Assembly: GCA_034509755.1 (NCBI GenBank)
Contig: CM067555.1
Span: 21,836,142 to 21,900,141, forward strand
DNA length: 64,000 bases
Direction: 5' to 3'
From: Anisodus tanguticus
Taxonomy: Eukaryota > Streptophyta > Magnoliopsida > Solanales > Solanaceae
This document shows, piece after piece, positions 11,411-24,219 of the stretch (the first letter of the stretch is position 1; each line of letters starts with the position of its first letter). Both the position numbers and the translations under genes were made by a program. The notes under the pieces were generated by a model. The model saw only the letters and a list, made by a program, of their open reading frames with translations, searched no databases and was not told where the DNA came from.

Positions 11411-13642
11411 TGTTACGCCTCGTAGTTTTATGTTCTTTCACATCGTCGATGGATACCGGAATCATGGGAAGATATGTGACCTTACAGAAAGATATTGAGA
11501 GTTTATAGGTTATCTACAGAAGTATTGAATTGCATGAAAGTGAAACAGATCGAAGAAAATATGTTTCGACGAAAATCTGCGGAAGAGCATTTTGACAGCC
11601 AAAAGGACAAACTGTACAAATTTGTACGGCCCATCAAAATATGGACCCCCATCGTATTTATGGAGGTAGATTATACAATCCAAATTTACGGACCATACAA
11701 AATTGTACGGACCGTCAAATTGGTCGATGTCCGACTTTGTTTCGGGTTAAAAGGATTTTCAGCCCATTTTTTATCCGAATTTGACCAAACTTCTCCCAAA
11801 TTTTATCTCTAACTCTACCAACATATTTACATGATTCCAAAGTGATTTCAAGGTGATTACACCCTAATTCTATATTGAAACACTATGATAAATAAATGAG
11901 AACCCTTCTATGGAGTGACTATATGCTTGAGTTTGGGTAAAAAGTTATACTTTCTGCGTAAGGTAAGAATTATACTCCCTTTCATGTGCCTAAGTTTATT
12001 CATGCATTAATTAAGTGTTTGGGTGGAAAAACCTACAAGTTAGAACCCTAAACGACAATTAAGGTTGTTGTTATGAGTTTGGATTGTTAGAGGCTAAGTA
12101 TATGACTTGTTGTGACCAAAAATCATGGGAAGTAACTTGATTATGTTGTAAGTGTTGTGGTTGTGCTTGTTTAAAGTATTTATCTTAATAATGGAATTAC
12201 AAGCTAGAAGGAGGAATGGCTAGAAATCATGTAAAGATTGTTCTTGTTGATATTAACTCATGTTAGGCTGATTTTGTATGAATTGAGTTATTGAATCGAG
12301 TCGTAAACACACGGATAGCACGGTGGTGATGAATAGGGGTGACAATGAAGAATTGGGTAATTAAAAATATTGAACTTGAACAATGATTGATCCGAAATAT
12401 CTTTAATGTGTAGGGTATCGTTCAAAGGACGATCGGAGAATTGTACGCTAGCATCGTCAAAACAACAAAGGTATGTAAGGCTCACTTTCTTATTTTTGGC
12501 ATGATCATATTGAAATGATTATTACAAAATGAAATCCAAAAAAACTCTACTCTTAAGTCCTCAATGAAATACTTGTGATTATAAATGTGTTCTGGTGTAT
12601 TACCATTACCATCCATCCCTGGGATTACATCCTCGTTCTAAGACACTCTTTTGATGTCAGTACAAATTAGTTTCTTATTATTTCCTAAAAGCTAAGTTAA
12701 TTGTGTGATCTATGGTTCTAATGGAATTGTCTAAAAGAGTATATGGGATGTGTCAACCCTCATAAGGAAGTCGGAGGTATAACGACCTTACATCACTTCG
12801 ACGAGTTCAAAAGAGTATTCGGCAATCCTTAAAGAGGTTATCATATACATGCATTATATATCTATATTTCCCTCAGAGGACTATGGTGTTATATACGCAG
12901 CTGTACAGATCTGATGTTGATTATATTGCCCACAGAGGCCTATGGCGTTATATACGCAACTATACAAATATGATATTGAGTATACGGCCCATAGAGGCCT
13001 ACGACGTTAAATACACGATTATATTTTATTATGCATATTCTGGCCCCTAGAGGCACTCAAAGTACATGTTACATTTCTATTGCTCTATCATACAGTTCTA
13101 CATTCAGTTATAGTTTAGCTTATGCTTCATTTACCATATTGTTCTTATTTACAGCTTCAGTCTTACATATTCAATACATCTTTCGTACTGATGTCCCTTT
13201 TCAAGGACACTACGTTTCATGCCCGCAGGTACATATAGAGATGCAGATGACTCCTCACAGTAGGTGATTCAACTCAGTTGCATGTTGTTACGTTCCTTTC
13301 TTCCGGAGTTGTTTAGTAAGATGATAAGTATGATAGTTGTATATATGTCTATAGTTGGGTACAGCTGGGGCCCTGTCCCGACCAATTGTTGTTGGTATAC
13401 TCTCTAGAGGCTTGTAGACAGTCGTGTTGTGTATTATGATCTTGTGTGGCCTTGTCGGCCTATATATATATATATGTTGGGCCGTTTTTGCATGCAGGGA
13501 GTTTTGTTCTTGTTTAGAGAATCTCTTCTCAGAGGCTTGTCGGCCTATATATCGTTGAGCATATCGCATGTATCAGGATTGGTATGCTCGGGCTTTAGGG
13601 TGCCGGGTGCCGGATAGACCCCCCCAAGGTTGAGATGTGATA
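11411..13642 (+). repeat. 5' LTR of the 11411-24214 element
   Basis: It aligns along its length with 21652-24214, including the long near-identical stretch 12100-12700. It contains a roughly 60-bp tandem repeat (12870-13020) built on a GGCCCATAGAGGCCTA motif followed by GCGTTATATACGC, then the modules GTACTGATGTCCC..CATGCCCGCAGGTAC (13185-13232), GGGGCCCTGTCCC (about 13368-13380) and GGCCTTGTCGGCC (13448-13460). The terminal C of TGTGACA has mutated to T. Confidence 0.9.
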
Positions 13643-13646
13643 AACT

Positions 13647-13658
13647 TGGTATCAGAGC
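13647..13658 (+). other. Primer-binding site (initiator Met-tRNA type)
   Basis: TGGTATCAGAGC lies four bases after the 5' LTR end, an exact match to the usual site. Confidence 0.9.
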
Positions 13659-13839
13659 AGGTCAGTCCTAGGGATGTCTACAAGTCGTGTCTAGTAGACT
13701 CTTACTTATCGGTGTGTTGCGCGCCATACTTCTAAATAGAAGGTTACAGTGCATTTAGGGTGTATCTAGATCGTGCATTAGAACCGAAGTCGTAAGTAAT
13801 TGTACCCCTATCTTCTTACCTTGGTTTTCTTTTTCAGTA

Positions 13840-13973
13840 ATGCCAAAGTCAAAGGAAAGTACCGTTAGCAGGAAGTTGGTCAGGAATGCGGGAGATGGTA
13901 CTAGCAGATTACCACCTGTTAATATGGATCCGAGGGTTATAAGGACACCAGAAGAAAATATGAGTTATTATAT
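13840..13973 (+). pseudogene. gag start, interrupted by an insertion
   Basis: An ATG 193 bases after the primer-binding site opens a basic, Lys/Arg/Ser-rich reading frame (MPKSKESTVSRKLVRN), like the gag starts at 2200 and 30036. After about 45 codons it runs into the reverse-oriented LTR-like block at 13974. The gag reading seems to resume at 17387. Confidence 0.6.
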
Positions 13974-16900
13974 TATCACAACCTATTTTCAGGAATCGTG
14001 GTGGCACCTACACACTCCCACCGGTAGGCGAACCACTTCATATATTTAAAAATTACATGAAAGAAATGCGGAAATATAATCAAAATGTTAATAAAACCCC
14101 TAAAATATGGTATGTGATACAAGAGCACTAATGCAGAATACAAGTCTGAAAATCAAAGACATCAAAGTACCAAAATTGAATACATAACTGAAAGGTCGTA
14201 CATGTCTCCCGAATACAATAAAAGACAAGAGTAAAGATAAGAGTATCCAATGCATGCTGAATGGAAGCATCCTCACCCCGAACCCTGGAAGTCTATCCGC
14301 TTGGACTCACACTTGATCTCACAAACTGGTAGAGGGATATGTATCTGCATCAGGAAAAGATGCAGCAAGTGTAGAATGAGTACATAGCATACTCTCGTAG
14401 GCATCATAGGTAGATAATGACGGAAGACACATAACAGAGCTAAATATTAAGTTGACACAAGATAAGCCTATATTAGACAGATCAATATCTCATATAAGTC
14501 ACATTGTACACATATCAATTCACTGATTCATCAAGTCACATTGTTCACATAAGGTTCCAATCACAGTCAAGTACAATCAATCCATTCACATATATAGGGA
14601 CCTTACTATCATAATACCCATCGACTAGTACTCTCTTGTCCAAGTCATAGTCAAGATTAACCCCACTTATAAAAAAATTTAACATTACATAAACGAGTCA
14701 AACTTACATCACAACAACCATTTTAGAAAGCTTTCAAGAGTGTTACACCTACGCTAAACATGATGACGTTAACTTCTTTATTAACCTTAGCATTTACACT
14801 TAGTTAGGTCTCTATACAGTTACGTTCTGACACTCATAGATCGTTCCACATCTATATTTCCACTAGTGACACTTATCACATGTTCCTTACTAGACTCGTT
14901 ACCTAGTCACACGATCAACTACCAAAAAAACACAAATGAACATAATTCCCTGGACCCAGATAATAGTCATGTCTTAATTTACATTTCCGACCACAATAGT
15001 AGTTGGCATTAAACACTTAGATTTACTATTATTAAACCACAAAAACCCATACAAGAGGAAGCAAGCCACACAAAGCAACCAAATTAATTTAACAACCTCA
15101 AGCATTTATCCAAGTGTTCATAGAGACCAACATAATCATTATTTCCAAGTATTCACAAAGACAAGCTCAATCATAGCGACCATCCTGGTCCAATACAATC
15201 CAAGTAAATTAGGATTTCACCTAAGTTCCAATAACCAACCATATCACATTACCAAACCATAATTAATCAATGTATATATGTATGTATGATATGAATGTAA
15301 TGCATATACAAAGTACATTTCCATCAACTGGTATACGTACTTCACAGGGGTATGACATACGAAAGTGACACATGGGGGACCCGCGAAGTCCATATACCCC
15401 TTCTCTCCGGAATTACTCATTGGATCACAGAGTCTAGCTCTTGGCTATAATAATATCATGTTGCATGCATGCAACTCCGATCCCGCATATCATCATATCT
15501 GTTGCGGCGTGCAACCCAAGTCATCTATAATATTATCATTATCTCAATGTTGCCAATAATCTCATAAGTACCTTGCCTTTCCGGTATCTTAGACCCATAA
15601 CATTTTCATACCACTCTTATATCAATTTCGTCAGAACTATGAGTGTATGAATGCAAATGACAATACAATGAAAGAAATCAGAATGCATGAGATACAACCA
15701 AGTATAGGAGATGAATAACACATTCTTTTAGAATTCAACAACAAGTAATCCAAGTAAAATCAGGATATCATATTAAATAGTCCAACCACAATAGTCCAAG
15801 TACAATCAGGATATCATATCAAAACATGTGTGATGATTAAACACAACAATATCAAATATGGTGATGAGCCCACATAACAACAATCGGAATCATATTAAGG
15901 CTGATACCCCAAATCACCCATCAACACAGTTCAACATTGGTACCCACTCAATCATTCATCACAATTGTCTGAGTATGACCCCTAAACATGCCAAATACCT
16001 CTTAACATTTATAACTACTACGTACTTCTATCAGAGTCTCAAAAAACTAAATCATAGCCTACATATGTGTCGAACAAGTGTGCTAACAATCAAGCTTCAG
16101 TGATAGCCTTGCCCTTTCTTCGCACCTCATGATAATCGAAGTCTATTCACGTATATACTACTCATTAGTATAAGACTTACACAACAATAAGGACATAATC
16201 TTTAACAAAGCAAGACTATAAATATCGACCCCGAGCCCACTTCACCAAGACTCGAACTTTAATACTCAAATACCAAGAACACATTCTAAGTAGTCATATC
16301 CTAAAGTTAATTGAAAAACTATCCTCAATTGAACCCCCAATTGGACAACAATCGAAAAGCCCCAATTTGAAACCCTAAAATTTTCCCCAATTAAAAAAAG
16401 GTTTCTACAACAAAATTAAGACTTATAACCTGATAATCTAACATGATCCAATCCTAATTCATGCTATTAACATAATTTGGTCCATAAATCTCCATTAAAA
16501 TCAATAGCATAGCTCTCGTATTCTCATAGAAACTTACAATCATTTTTTTCTAACTTAAAAACACACTACACCACTATTAATGGACTTAGAATCATAAACT
16601 TAAGCCAATAAAGGAAAGAAACTCTTACCCAAAGGTTGGAATTGCTCCTAGGGTTCTGAAAATACTCCAAGGCGGTGCTATTTTCAAGGTTTCTGTTTTA
16701 GGAAAGAGAATTCTGACCTAGGGAAATTTATAGGACACCTGGAGTGGACCAATTGCGATAGACAAACCCCTCGCTAGTGCTGTGTCACTTGACACCTCAC
16801 CCAGCCCCATAACGATCTCGACTCTGTAAGAGGGGACTCGCCCTAGCGGACAATCATCCGCTGCGGCAGAAACCTACTATCACCTAAACTTCCGTTTTGG

Positions 16901-17386
16901 CGATCCAACCTTTCGCCAAGGCGGACTCACCGAAGTGAACACTGGTGCCATCATGGCGGACACCAGAAACCAGCAAAGGAAAGACAACAAAAACTCCTAT
17001 CCAACACCCGAAACACTCTTGAGACCCCTAAACATAAACCAGACATGCTCATCTAAGGTAAACAGTACTACAAATAAGCTCGTACCCTCGAATTCATATT
17101 TAACTAAGCTAAGGCATACTTTTCTAAAGAAACATTTGGGAAAACAAAATATCCAAACTTTATAAATAAGGCCACCAAATACATATGATTGTCTCGGGAA
17201 GTGAATCAAAGATCACTCTAAGTTTCTAATTTTGGGGTTTTCATCCGAAACTCATTTAAATGGACCTCAGGATCTGTTCCACACATCCTCGTGCATCACA
17301 AATCCCATATAGAGTATAGAGTCTATGGAAAGGTTCAAATAAACAAATAAGGGTCTTTAGCTAAAATGATCGGACGGGTCATTACA
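13974..17386 (-). repeat. Nested reverse-oriented LTR-like block (probable solo LTR)
   Basis: Read on the minus strand it starts TGTAATGACCCGTCC and ends GGTTGTGATA. That matches LTR termini (TGTAAYACCCG ... TCGTGACA) with two C-to-T/G-to-A changes at the end. The interior has LTR-type sequence in reverse, such as a stretch at 14300-14400 resembling the CATTCTACACTTGCTGC block of other LTRs (compare 7250-7270), and no gag or pol. I could not find a clean 5-bp target duplication (TATAT before, TCGAT after), so the boundaries are approximate. Confidence 0.5.
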
Positions 17387-18110
17387 TCGATGGGAGAAGA
17401 TTCATCTATGAAAGACGATCTATCTATAGAAGAGGACCTGTCTAATGATTTGTCAATGGAGGAGGACCCATCTGAGGCCCCAGAAGAATCGCCCTTCTGA
17501 GTGCCATTGATTCCTATGGTGTTTCCTGATTATATGAGGGCCCGTACAATACAGAAAGCATTGGCGCATCGATCATTTCCAGTTAGTTTAGGTGTGAGTA
17601 GTACTATGTACGCAACAACGCCCCTAATCATCTTTCCACATCAAGGTCATATTCAGATACCCCTATAGGTTAGGCCTTTTGAGAGACCAAAAGGCCTATT
17701 ATCATAGAAATTAGTTAACCAAGGTTTGCCAATAACAAGTAGAGGTGAGAAAGAAGTGACCAGTAGATAGACCGAAAGTTCTATAATGGAAATAGGTAAT
17801 GAGGGATTAGTATTGCGAGACGTGTCAGATTAAAGATCTCAGCTAGAACTTAAGCAAGCACAAGGAGATGTTGGAAGTAGCAGATCGCATTGTCAGTAAT
17901 GTGGGATGAGGCATGATGAAGCATTTTTATCCGATGTCGAGTTATGTTCTAGATGTAGAGCCTTGGGCCATAGGGCTAGAGAATAACCCGAGACATTTCA
18001 ATTGTTATGCCATCAGTGTAGGCAAGTATATTACCGAGTGATATTGAAGAATGCTATTGGTGTGGGAGTAGAAGCTATAGAGTGTATAGATGCCCGAGGA
18101 TGAGTCATGG
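17387..18110 (+). pseudogene. gag C-terminal part with acidic stretch and four CCHC-like knuckles (broken)
   Basis: Just after the nested block, a frame from 17390 gives an acidic Ser/Glu/Asp-rich run (SMGEDSSMKDDLSIEEDLS ...) that stops at 17500. Further on come four cysteine-histidine motifs: about 17891 (C-x2-CGMRHDE), 17945 (CSRCRALGHRARE), 18008 (CHQCRQVYYRV, histidine lost) and 18052 (CYWCGSRSYRVYRCP, one frame over). The first three share a frame with stops between cysteines. These resemble retroviral-type nucleocapsid zinc knuckles that bind RNA; the number is high for this family. Nothing here is translatable as it stands. Confidence 0.5.
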
Positions 18111-21100
18111 GGAATAGCATATCCCGATGTTATTCAGACTTATGCAACTAATTAGGTATGTTGATAATTTTATTAAGAATAGTTGTGTTTATACTTATGA
18201 TCGGCCGGTTATCATTGATGTAGAAAACGTGTCATACATATGCATATAGACGGTAAATGGATAATAGAAGTGAAAGGTGGTAAGTGAAACTACAGTTATG
18301 TTCAAAGTTCAAAGTAAAAGGACCTTGGAATCAACTATTTCTTAGCTACATACATACCCAACACTCTTAGGTTCTGTAACATACGTGATACTGGAACACA
18401 AAAGTGATACAAATACGCGATTTAAAAAGGGATACTCGCAGGTCCTAGGAATTAAAGGGAACTCTAGAAGAATGATAAGGAAATCAAATTTCTAGGGATA
18501 GGCTACCTGAAGCTTTGTATCGGAAAGCAGTTAAAGAAAAGAGGCGCAAGATGTCATGCTCATAATAATAACCCCCAAACTCCTTCACAAGGATTGAACC
18601 ATTTAGGGAGATTAAGTGATGAGATTTTTTAATCCTATGATATAGTTTTATAAGCCGATCAGGTGAAAATAGCTAGTTGAAGATAGTTTGTGATGAAAGC
18701 TTGAATTAATAAAAAGCGATGATAAGTGATAAATATGTGTCTGGTAAACACAAATGGAAGTGTTAAGACAAAGTAATGAGGCCGAAGGATATTTCTCATG
18801 CAAGTAGACCGATGGGAGAATGGTAATGATGGTACTTAAACTTCCTAGCCAAGAATAAAATATCCGACGTCCATAAATGATAGTACCAGAAATACGCTAA
18901 AGATAAGGAATCCTTAAAGAAACTCAAATAGGTAATGAAGAAGTTGATTGGCTGAACGACGAGTAAAGAAGAGCTCTAACACCAACTCAGGTAAGGAAGC
19001 CCGAAATAACGGTAAGATTGAATCCAGCTATGACTCAAATTTGAATACGTCAGGCACTAATTCCGTTATAAATATTGACCAAATATTTAAGGATATGTAA
19101 GTGGAAGTAAGGATGAATGAAGCCTGATGTAAGAATATGACGGAGTGATAAAAAATAGTTTAAGATAGACGGTCAGAAGAAGGGCTAAAGAATAAGGGCA
19201 AGGGAACAAGAGATGAGCGAGCAAGTAATGGTAAATTATGATTGCCAAATAAACTAGAAACTTCATAGGAATGATAACGCAGAGGTCGTAAGGTTAAGGA
19301 CAATGGTTCCAAAAAGAGTCGAGATCGGGAAATAAAGGCAGAGAGTTAGCTAAAGTATGGTGACCACGATGGGATCAAGCAGATCAACGCTTGGCAAAGG
19401 TAGTTCCTTCGATAAAAAAAGGAATAGGATGACCCCTAGCATGATTAATACTGAAAAATAATATGAGTATGTTAAAAGCTTGCTTTTGGGAAAGGTTGTA
19501 CAAGAGATGTCGATTATGACATATAAAGGATCTGGGGATTTCAAGAATCCAGTGTTGCGCTCTTAATATGAAGTAAGTGTTGTTCTCGGAAAAGCACCGG
19601 TTCGGAGACGGTAAAAATAATAATAAACGTTTAAGGTGAGGGAAGGTCTTGTTTCCAGTATTTAACGATAAAGGGAAATTAAGGTAAATAGAAAATGGAC
19701 GATGCAAATGGAGAAAGAATACTTGAGCAAATATGGGATACAACTAAGGAATAATGTATCTATTCTGGGAAACATAGCATCGCTAATGAAATATTCAAAT
19801 TCGAGACGTTGTGAGAAGCGAGATGTTTCGACGTAATGAGTAGGGATATAATGAACGATAGGGTCGGGTACCATTAAAAAAAGGGTCATTATGGAAGCTA
19901 TAGGAAAAATCAACCCAAAGAGAAAATAAATGGTTAGCCATACTAGAAACCAGACGATGATAACTCCCTGAAGCAGAAGGTAAATAATTTTTTATCTATA
20001 TTGAAAATTAGGAGAGCGTCAAAACAAAGAGTCTCGTCTAGAGTCCATTGGAAAGTATTGTGATATGTAGTAAAGGTAATAGTGGGAACCTCATTAGAAT
20101 CTAAGAATTTAGTAAATTGGTTAACAACGCCCAGGAAGATTCGCCCTTAAAGTGAAATATTACATGAAGATTATTGACTAGCCCGAAGGTCGTTGTGGGA
20201 CAATTCATCATCAGTGGAAATTATTCTGGTTCAGAAATGTAATGCCCAACAGACTCGACAATTTGCGCGTGATAACTAAGACTGCCTATACAATCAAAAT
20301 TTTGCCAGAAATTTATTTTAAGTTATCTTGAGCCATTGTCCAATTACTCTTTGTGATAAATAGATGTTGAAGGAACCAGTTGAAAGAGGCTCTAAATGTT
20401 CAGGAACCGGACACAGGCAGAAAGTGGATGTATGGAACCTGAAAGAAGTTTAGAATAAAGATCGATAGATATTAAGTAGCATATTATCAAATCGATAAAT
20501 AAGGAGCTATATACGACAAAAGAGTAGAACTCTTATTGAATCATGAAAAGGTAAGGGACCTAAAGTAACAATATCAAATTTGATGTAGTGAATCATAAGA
20601 AAATGCTTAGCTTAATGTGAGGATGTTTTAAGAGATTTGATTGTAGGAATAGGATATAACTTGACAAGAGAAGAAGACTTCGTCTGAAACGTTCACAATC
20701 ATAATACCGGACTTGATTGAGAAATGCAGTAACCGACAAATAGAGTATAATCCAACATGGATGTTTATTGGATATTCACTTCAAGTATTGTCATAATGGA
20801 AGTGTAAAGGTAAAAAGGAATTCATTGAAGAAATAAATTCTAAGACCAATGAGTTTTCAAAACTTATGTATCATATAAGAATATTATAGAGGGGCAAAAA
20901 GGAAGAACATGGGAATGAAAATAGAATCAGATAACCCTATTATTTTTAAATCCTTGACTTTGATGATTTTCGTGCAGCAAGCTCTCATCATAATATTATC
21001 TATACTTCATGACTACGAGTTCTGCAACCTAAACCCTATCATGAAATGAGAATTGTAATAAAGAAAAGAAAGACATAGTTCAGATATCAGGATTCAGCAA

Positions 21101-21638
21101 TTTGAGGGAATTACAATGTACTAAGCAACTTTATAAAACAAAGGTACAACTATGTAGAGGTCATTTAGGTCATAGCCATGTCGTTAAATTGCATGACAAG
21201 TTGAGATAGTCCTATATACAAAAAGAAATCAGCCAGAATTATTGGAGAGTGTAAGAATTGCGATACTCGGATGTTTCAAACTTCGGCTTCATAGTAATTT
21301 TTGTGTGATACAATACTTCTATTCCTGTTTTATTTACCAAAGTTGATCCATGTATCTTATTTAAATAGTGTTACTGAAACAAGTGTAGCAGTTTAGATAT
21401 CAGCAGGAAAACATTAAGGTGAGTTATGGCTAACCTTTTTCTGGTTATTATATGTATAAACGGTCGTGTGAGGCCGATTGGTTGATATCTTGTTATTGTA
21501 TTACCCTGTGTGGTATTGGAGATATATTTGGGTTGCTTGAAAGATTTTGGATAGTACTGTTTACAAGGAAAACACTATCAAAACTTTTTAAAAAATTGAG
21601 AACTAGACCACCTTCAACATTCACAAATGAATGTTTCT
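18111..21638 (+). other. Decayed internal region without recognisable pol
   Basis: About 3.5 kb, purine-rich on the plus strand, with stops in all frames. I found no reverse-transcriptase (YxDD-type), integrase or RNase H motif. Near its right end is an imperfect hairpin ACATTC-ACAAAT-GAATGT (21617-21634) directly before the PPT. Either pol was never present (non-autonomous element) or it is beyond recognition by eye. Confidence 0.5.
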
Positions 21639-21651
21639 AAGGGGGGAAAGA
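21639..21651 (+). other. Polypurine tract
   Basis: AAGGGGGGAAAGA lies immediately before the 3' LTR at 21652, the expected site of plus-strand DNA priming. Confidence 0.85.
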
Positions 21652-23759
21652 TGTTGCACCTCGTAGTTTCACGTTCTGTCATGTTGTCGATTCATACCGA
21701 CCTCCTGGGAAGATATGTCACATTACAAAAAGATATTGAGAGTTTATAGGTTGTCTACGGAAGTATCGGAGTGCATGGAAGTTAAACGGATCGAAGAAAT
21801 ACATTTCGATAAAAATCTGTGGAAGTGCATTTCGACGGCCAAAAGGATGGATAATACAAATTTGTATGGCCGTTCAAAATATGTACCCCCACCATATTTT
21901 TGGAGGCAGATTATTTGGTACTGTCGGTCAAATTGGTCGATGACTGACTTTATTTCGGGTTAATAGGAATATTAGCCCATTTTTATCCAAATTCGACCAA
22001 ACTTCTCCCAATTTTTTCTCTAACCCTACAACCATATTTTCATAGTTTCAAAGTGATTTAAAGGTGATTACACCCTAATTCTACATCGAAACGCTATGAC
22101 AAATAAAGGAAAACCCTTCTATGGAGTGACTATATGCTTGAGGGTTGTTCTTGGTGCTAGAAAGATTGGGTAAAAAGTTATATTTGTTGTGTAAGATAAG
22201 AATTATACTCCCTTTCCTGTGCCTAAGTTTATTCATGCATTAATTAAGTGTTTGGGCGAAAAAACCTACAAGTTAGAACCCTAAACGACAAGGAAGGTTG
22301 TTGTTCTGATTTTGGATTGTTGGAGGCTAAGTATATGACTTGTTGTGACCAACAATCATGGGAAGTAACTTGATTATGTTGTAAGTGTTGTGGTTGTGCT
22401 TGTTTAAAGTATTTATCTTAATAATGGAATTACAAGCTAGAAGGAGGAATGACTAGAAATCATGTAAAGATTGTTCTTATTGATATTAACTCATGTTAGG
22501 CTGATTTTGTATGAATTGAGTTATTGAATCGAGTCGTAAACACACGGATAGCACGGTGGTAACGAATATGGGTGACAATGAAGAATTGGGTAATTAAAAA
22601 TATTGAACTTGAACAATGATTGATCCGAAATATCTTTAATGTGTAGGGTATCGTTCAAAGGACGATTGGAGAATTGTACGCTAGCATCGTCAAAACAACA
22701 AAGGTATGTAAGGCTCACTTTCTTATTTTTGGCATGATCATATTGAAATGATTATTACAAAATGAAATCCAAAAAAACTCTACTCTTAAGTCCTCAATGA
22801 AATACTTGTGATTATAAATGTGTTCTAGTGTATTACCATTACCATCCATCCCTGGGATTACATCCTCGTTCTAAGACACTCTTTTGATGTCAATACAAAT
22901 TAGTTTCTTATTATTTCCTAAAAGCTAAGTCAATTGTGTGATCAATGGTTCCTAGGGAATTGTCTAAAAGAGTAATAGGGGATGCGTCAACCCTCATAAG
23001 TGAGTCAGAGGTCTAACAACCTTACGTCACTCTGATGAGTTCAAAATAGTGTTTGGTAATACTTAAAGAGATCATCATATGCATGCATTATATATCTATA
23101 TTGCCCTCAAAGGCCTATGGTGTTATATACGTAGTTGTACAAATCTGATGTTGATTATATTGTCCACAGAGTCTTATGGTGTTATACACGCAACTATACA
23201 TATATGATATTAATTATACTACTCTTAGAGGCCTACAAAATTATATACGCGATTATATTTTATTGTGCATAATCTGGCCCCAGAGGCACTCAGAGTACAT
23301 GTTACATTTACATTGCTCTATCATATAGTTATACATTCAGTTATAGTTCAACTTATGCTTCATTTACCGTGTTGTACTTATTTACAACTTCAGCCTTACA
23401 TATTCAGTACATCTTTTGTACTAATGTCCCTTTTCAGGGGCACTGTATTTCGTGCCCGCATGTATAGATAGAGATGCAGATGACTCCTCATAGTAGGTGA
23501 TTTGACTCAGCTGCAGGTTGTCACGCTCCTTTCTTTTGAAGTTGTTTAGTAAGCTAATAGGTATGATAGTTATATATATGTCTATAATTAGGTACGGCGG
23601 GGCCCTGTCCCAACCAGTTGTCGTTGGTATATTCTCTAGAGGATTGTAGACAGTCGTGTTGTGTACTATGGTCTTGTGTGGCCTTGTCGGCCTCTTTAGT
23701 AGACTTATCATGTTCATGTCGGCCTCTTTAGTAGACTTATCATGTTCATGTCGGCCTTG

Positions 23760-23807
<48 letters not shown>

Positions 23808-23988
23808 ATTATATATATGTATATTATATATGTGTGTATATATATATGTATCTATGTATATATATATATATGTATATTATATATATGTATATTATATATG
23901 TGTATATATATATATGTATATTATATATGTATATTATATATGTGTGTATATATATATATATGTGTGTATATATATATATGTGTGTGTG

Positions 23989-24045
<57 letters not shown>

Positions 24046-24214
24046 AGGTTGGGCCTTTTCTGCGTGCAGGGAATTGTGTTCTTATTTAGTGAATCTCTTA
24101 CTAGAGGCCTTGTCGGCCTATATGTTGTTGAGCATGTCACATGTATCAGGATTGATATGCTCGGACCTTAGGGCACCAAGTGCTGGTCACACCCCCTAAG
24201 GTTGGGATGTGACA
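21652..24214 (+). repeat. 3' LTR of the 11411-24214 element
   Basis: Homologous to 11411-13642 but longer, mostly because of a duplicated 33-bp unit (23688-23755) and a large TA/TATG-type microsatellite (23759-24047) that is only about 17 bp long in the 5' LTR. It has two copies of the GGCCTTGTCGGCC palindrome (23680-23692 and 24106-24118). Confidence 0.9.
23759..24047. repeat. TA / TATATG microsatellite
   Basis: About 290 bases of (TA)n mixed with TATATG and GTGTGTA units. Open reading frames through it (Ile-Tyr repeats) are artefacts of the repeat. Confidence 0.95.
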
Positions 24215-24219
24215 CTATC

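Larger units (their letters stand above)
11411..24214 (+). mobile_element. Complete 12.8-kb gypsy-type LTR retrotransposon, non-autonomous or decayed
   Basis: The 5' LTR starts TGTTACGCCTCG at 11411 and the 3' LTR starts TGTTGCACCTCG at 21652. The ends are TGTGATA (13642) and TGTGACA (24214). A perfect 5-bp target duplication, CTATC, flanks it (11406-11410 and 24215-24219). A methionine-type primer-binding site and a polypurine tract are in place. The internal region has a gag start, a broken array of zinc knuckles and no readable protease, reverse transcriptase or integrase. A 3.4-kb reverse-oriented LTR-like block lies inside it. Confidence 0.9.

Noticed and set aside
19350..19913. Three overlapping minus-strand ORFs (64-119 codons)
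   Set aside because: They lie antisense to a decayed retrotransposon core and have no recognised motif; the hydrophobic look comes from T-rich sequence.
23656..24199. Long ORFs of Ile-Tyr repeats on both strands (up to 171 codons)
   Set aside because: They are produced by the TA/TATATG microsatellite in an LTR; they have no protein logic.
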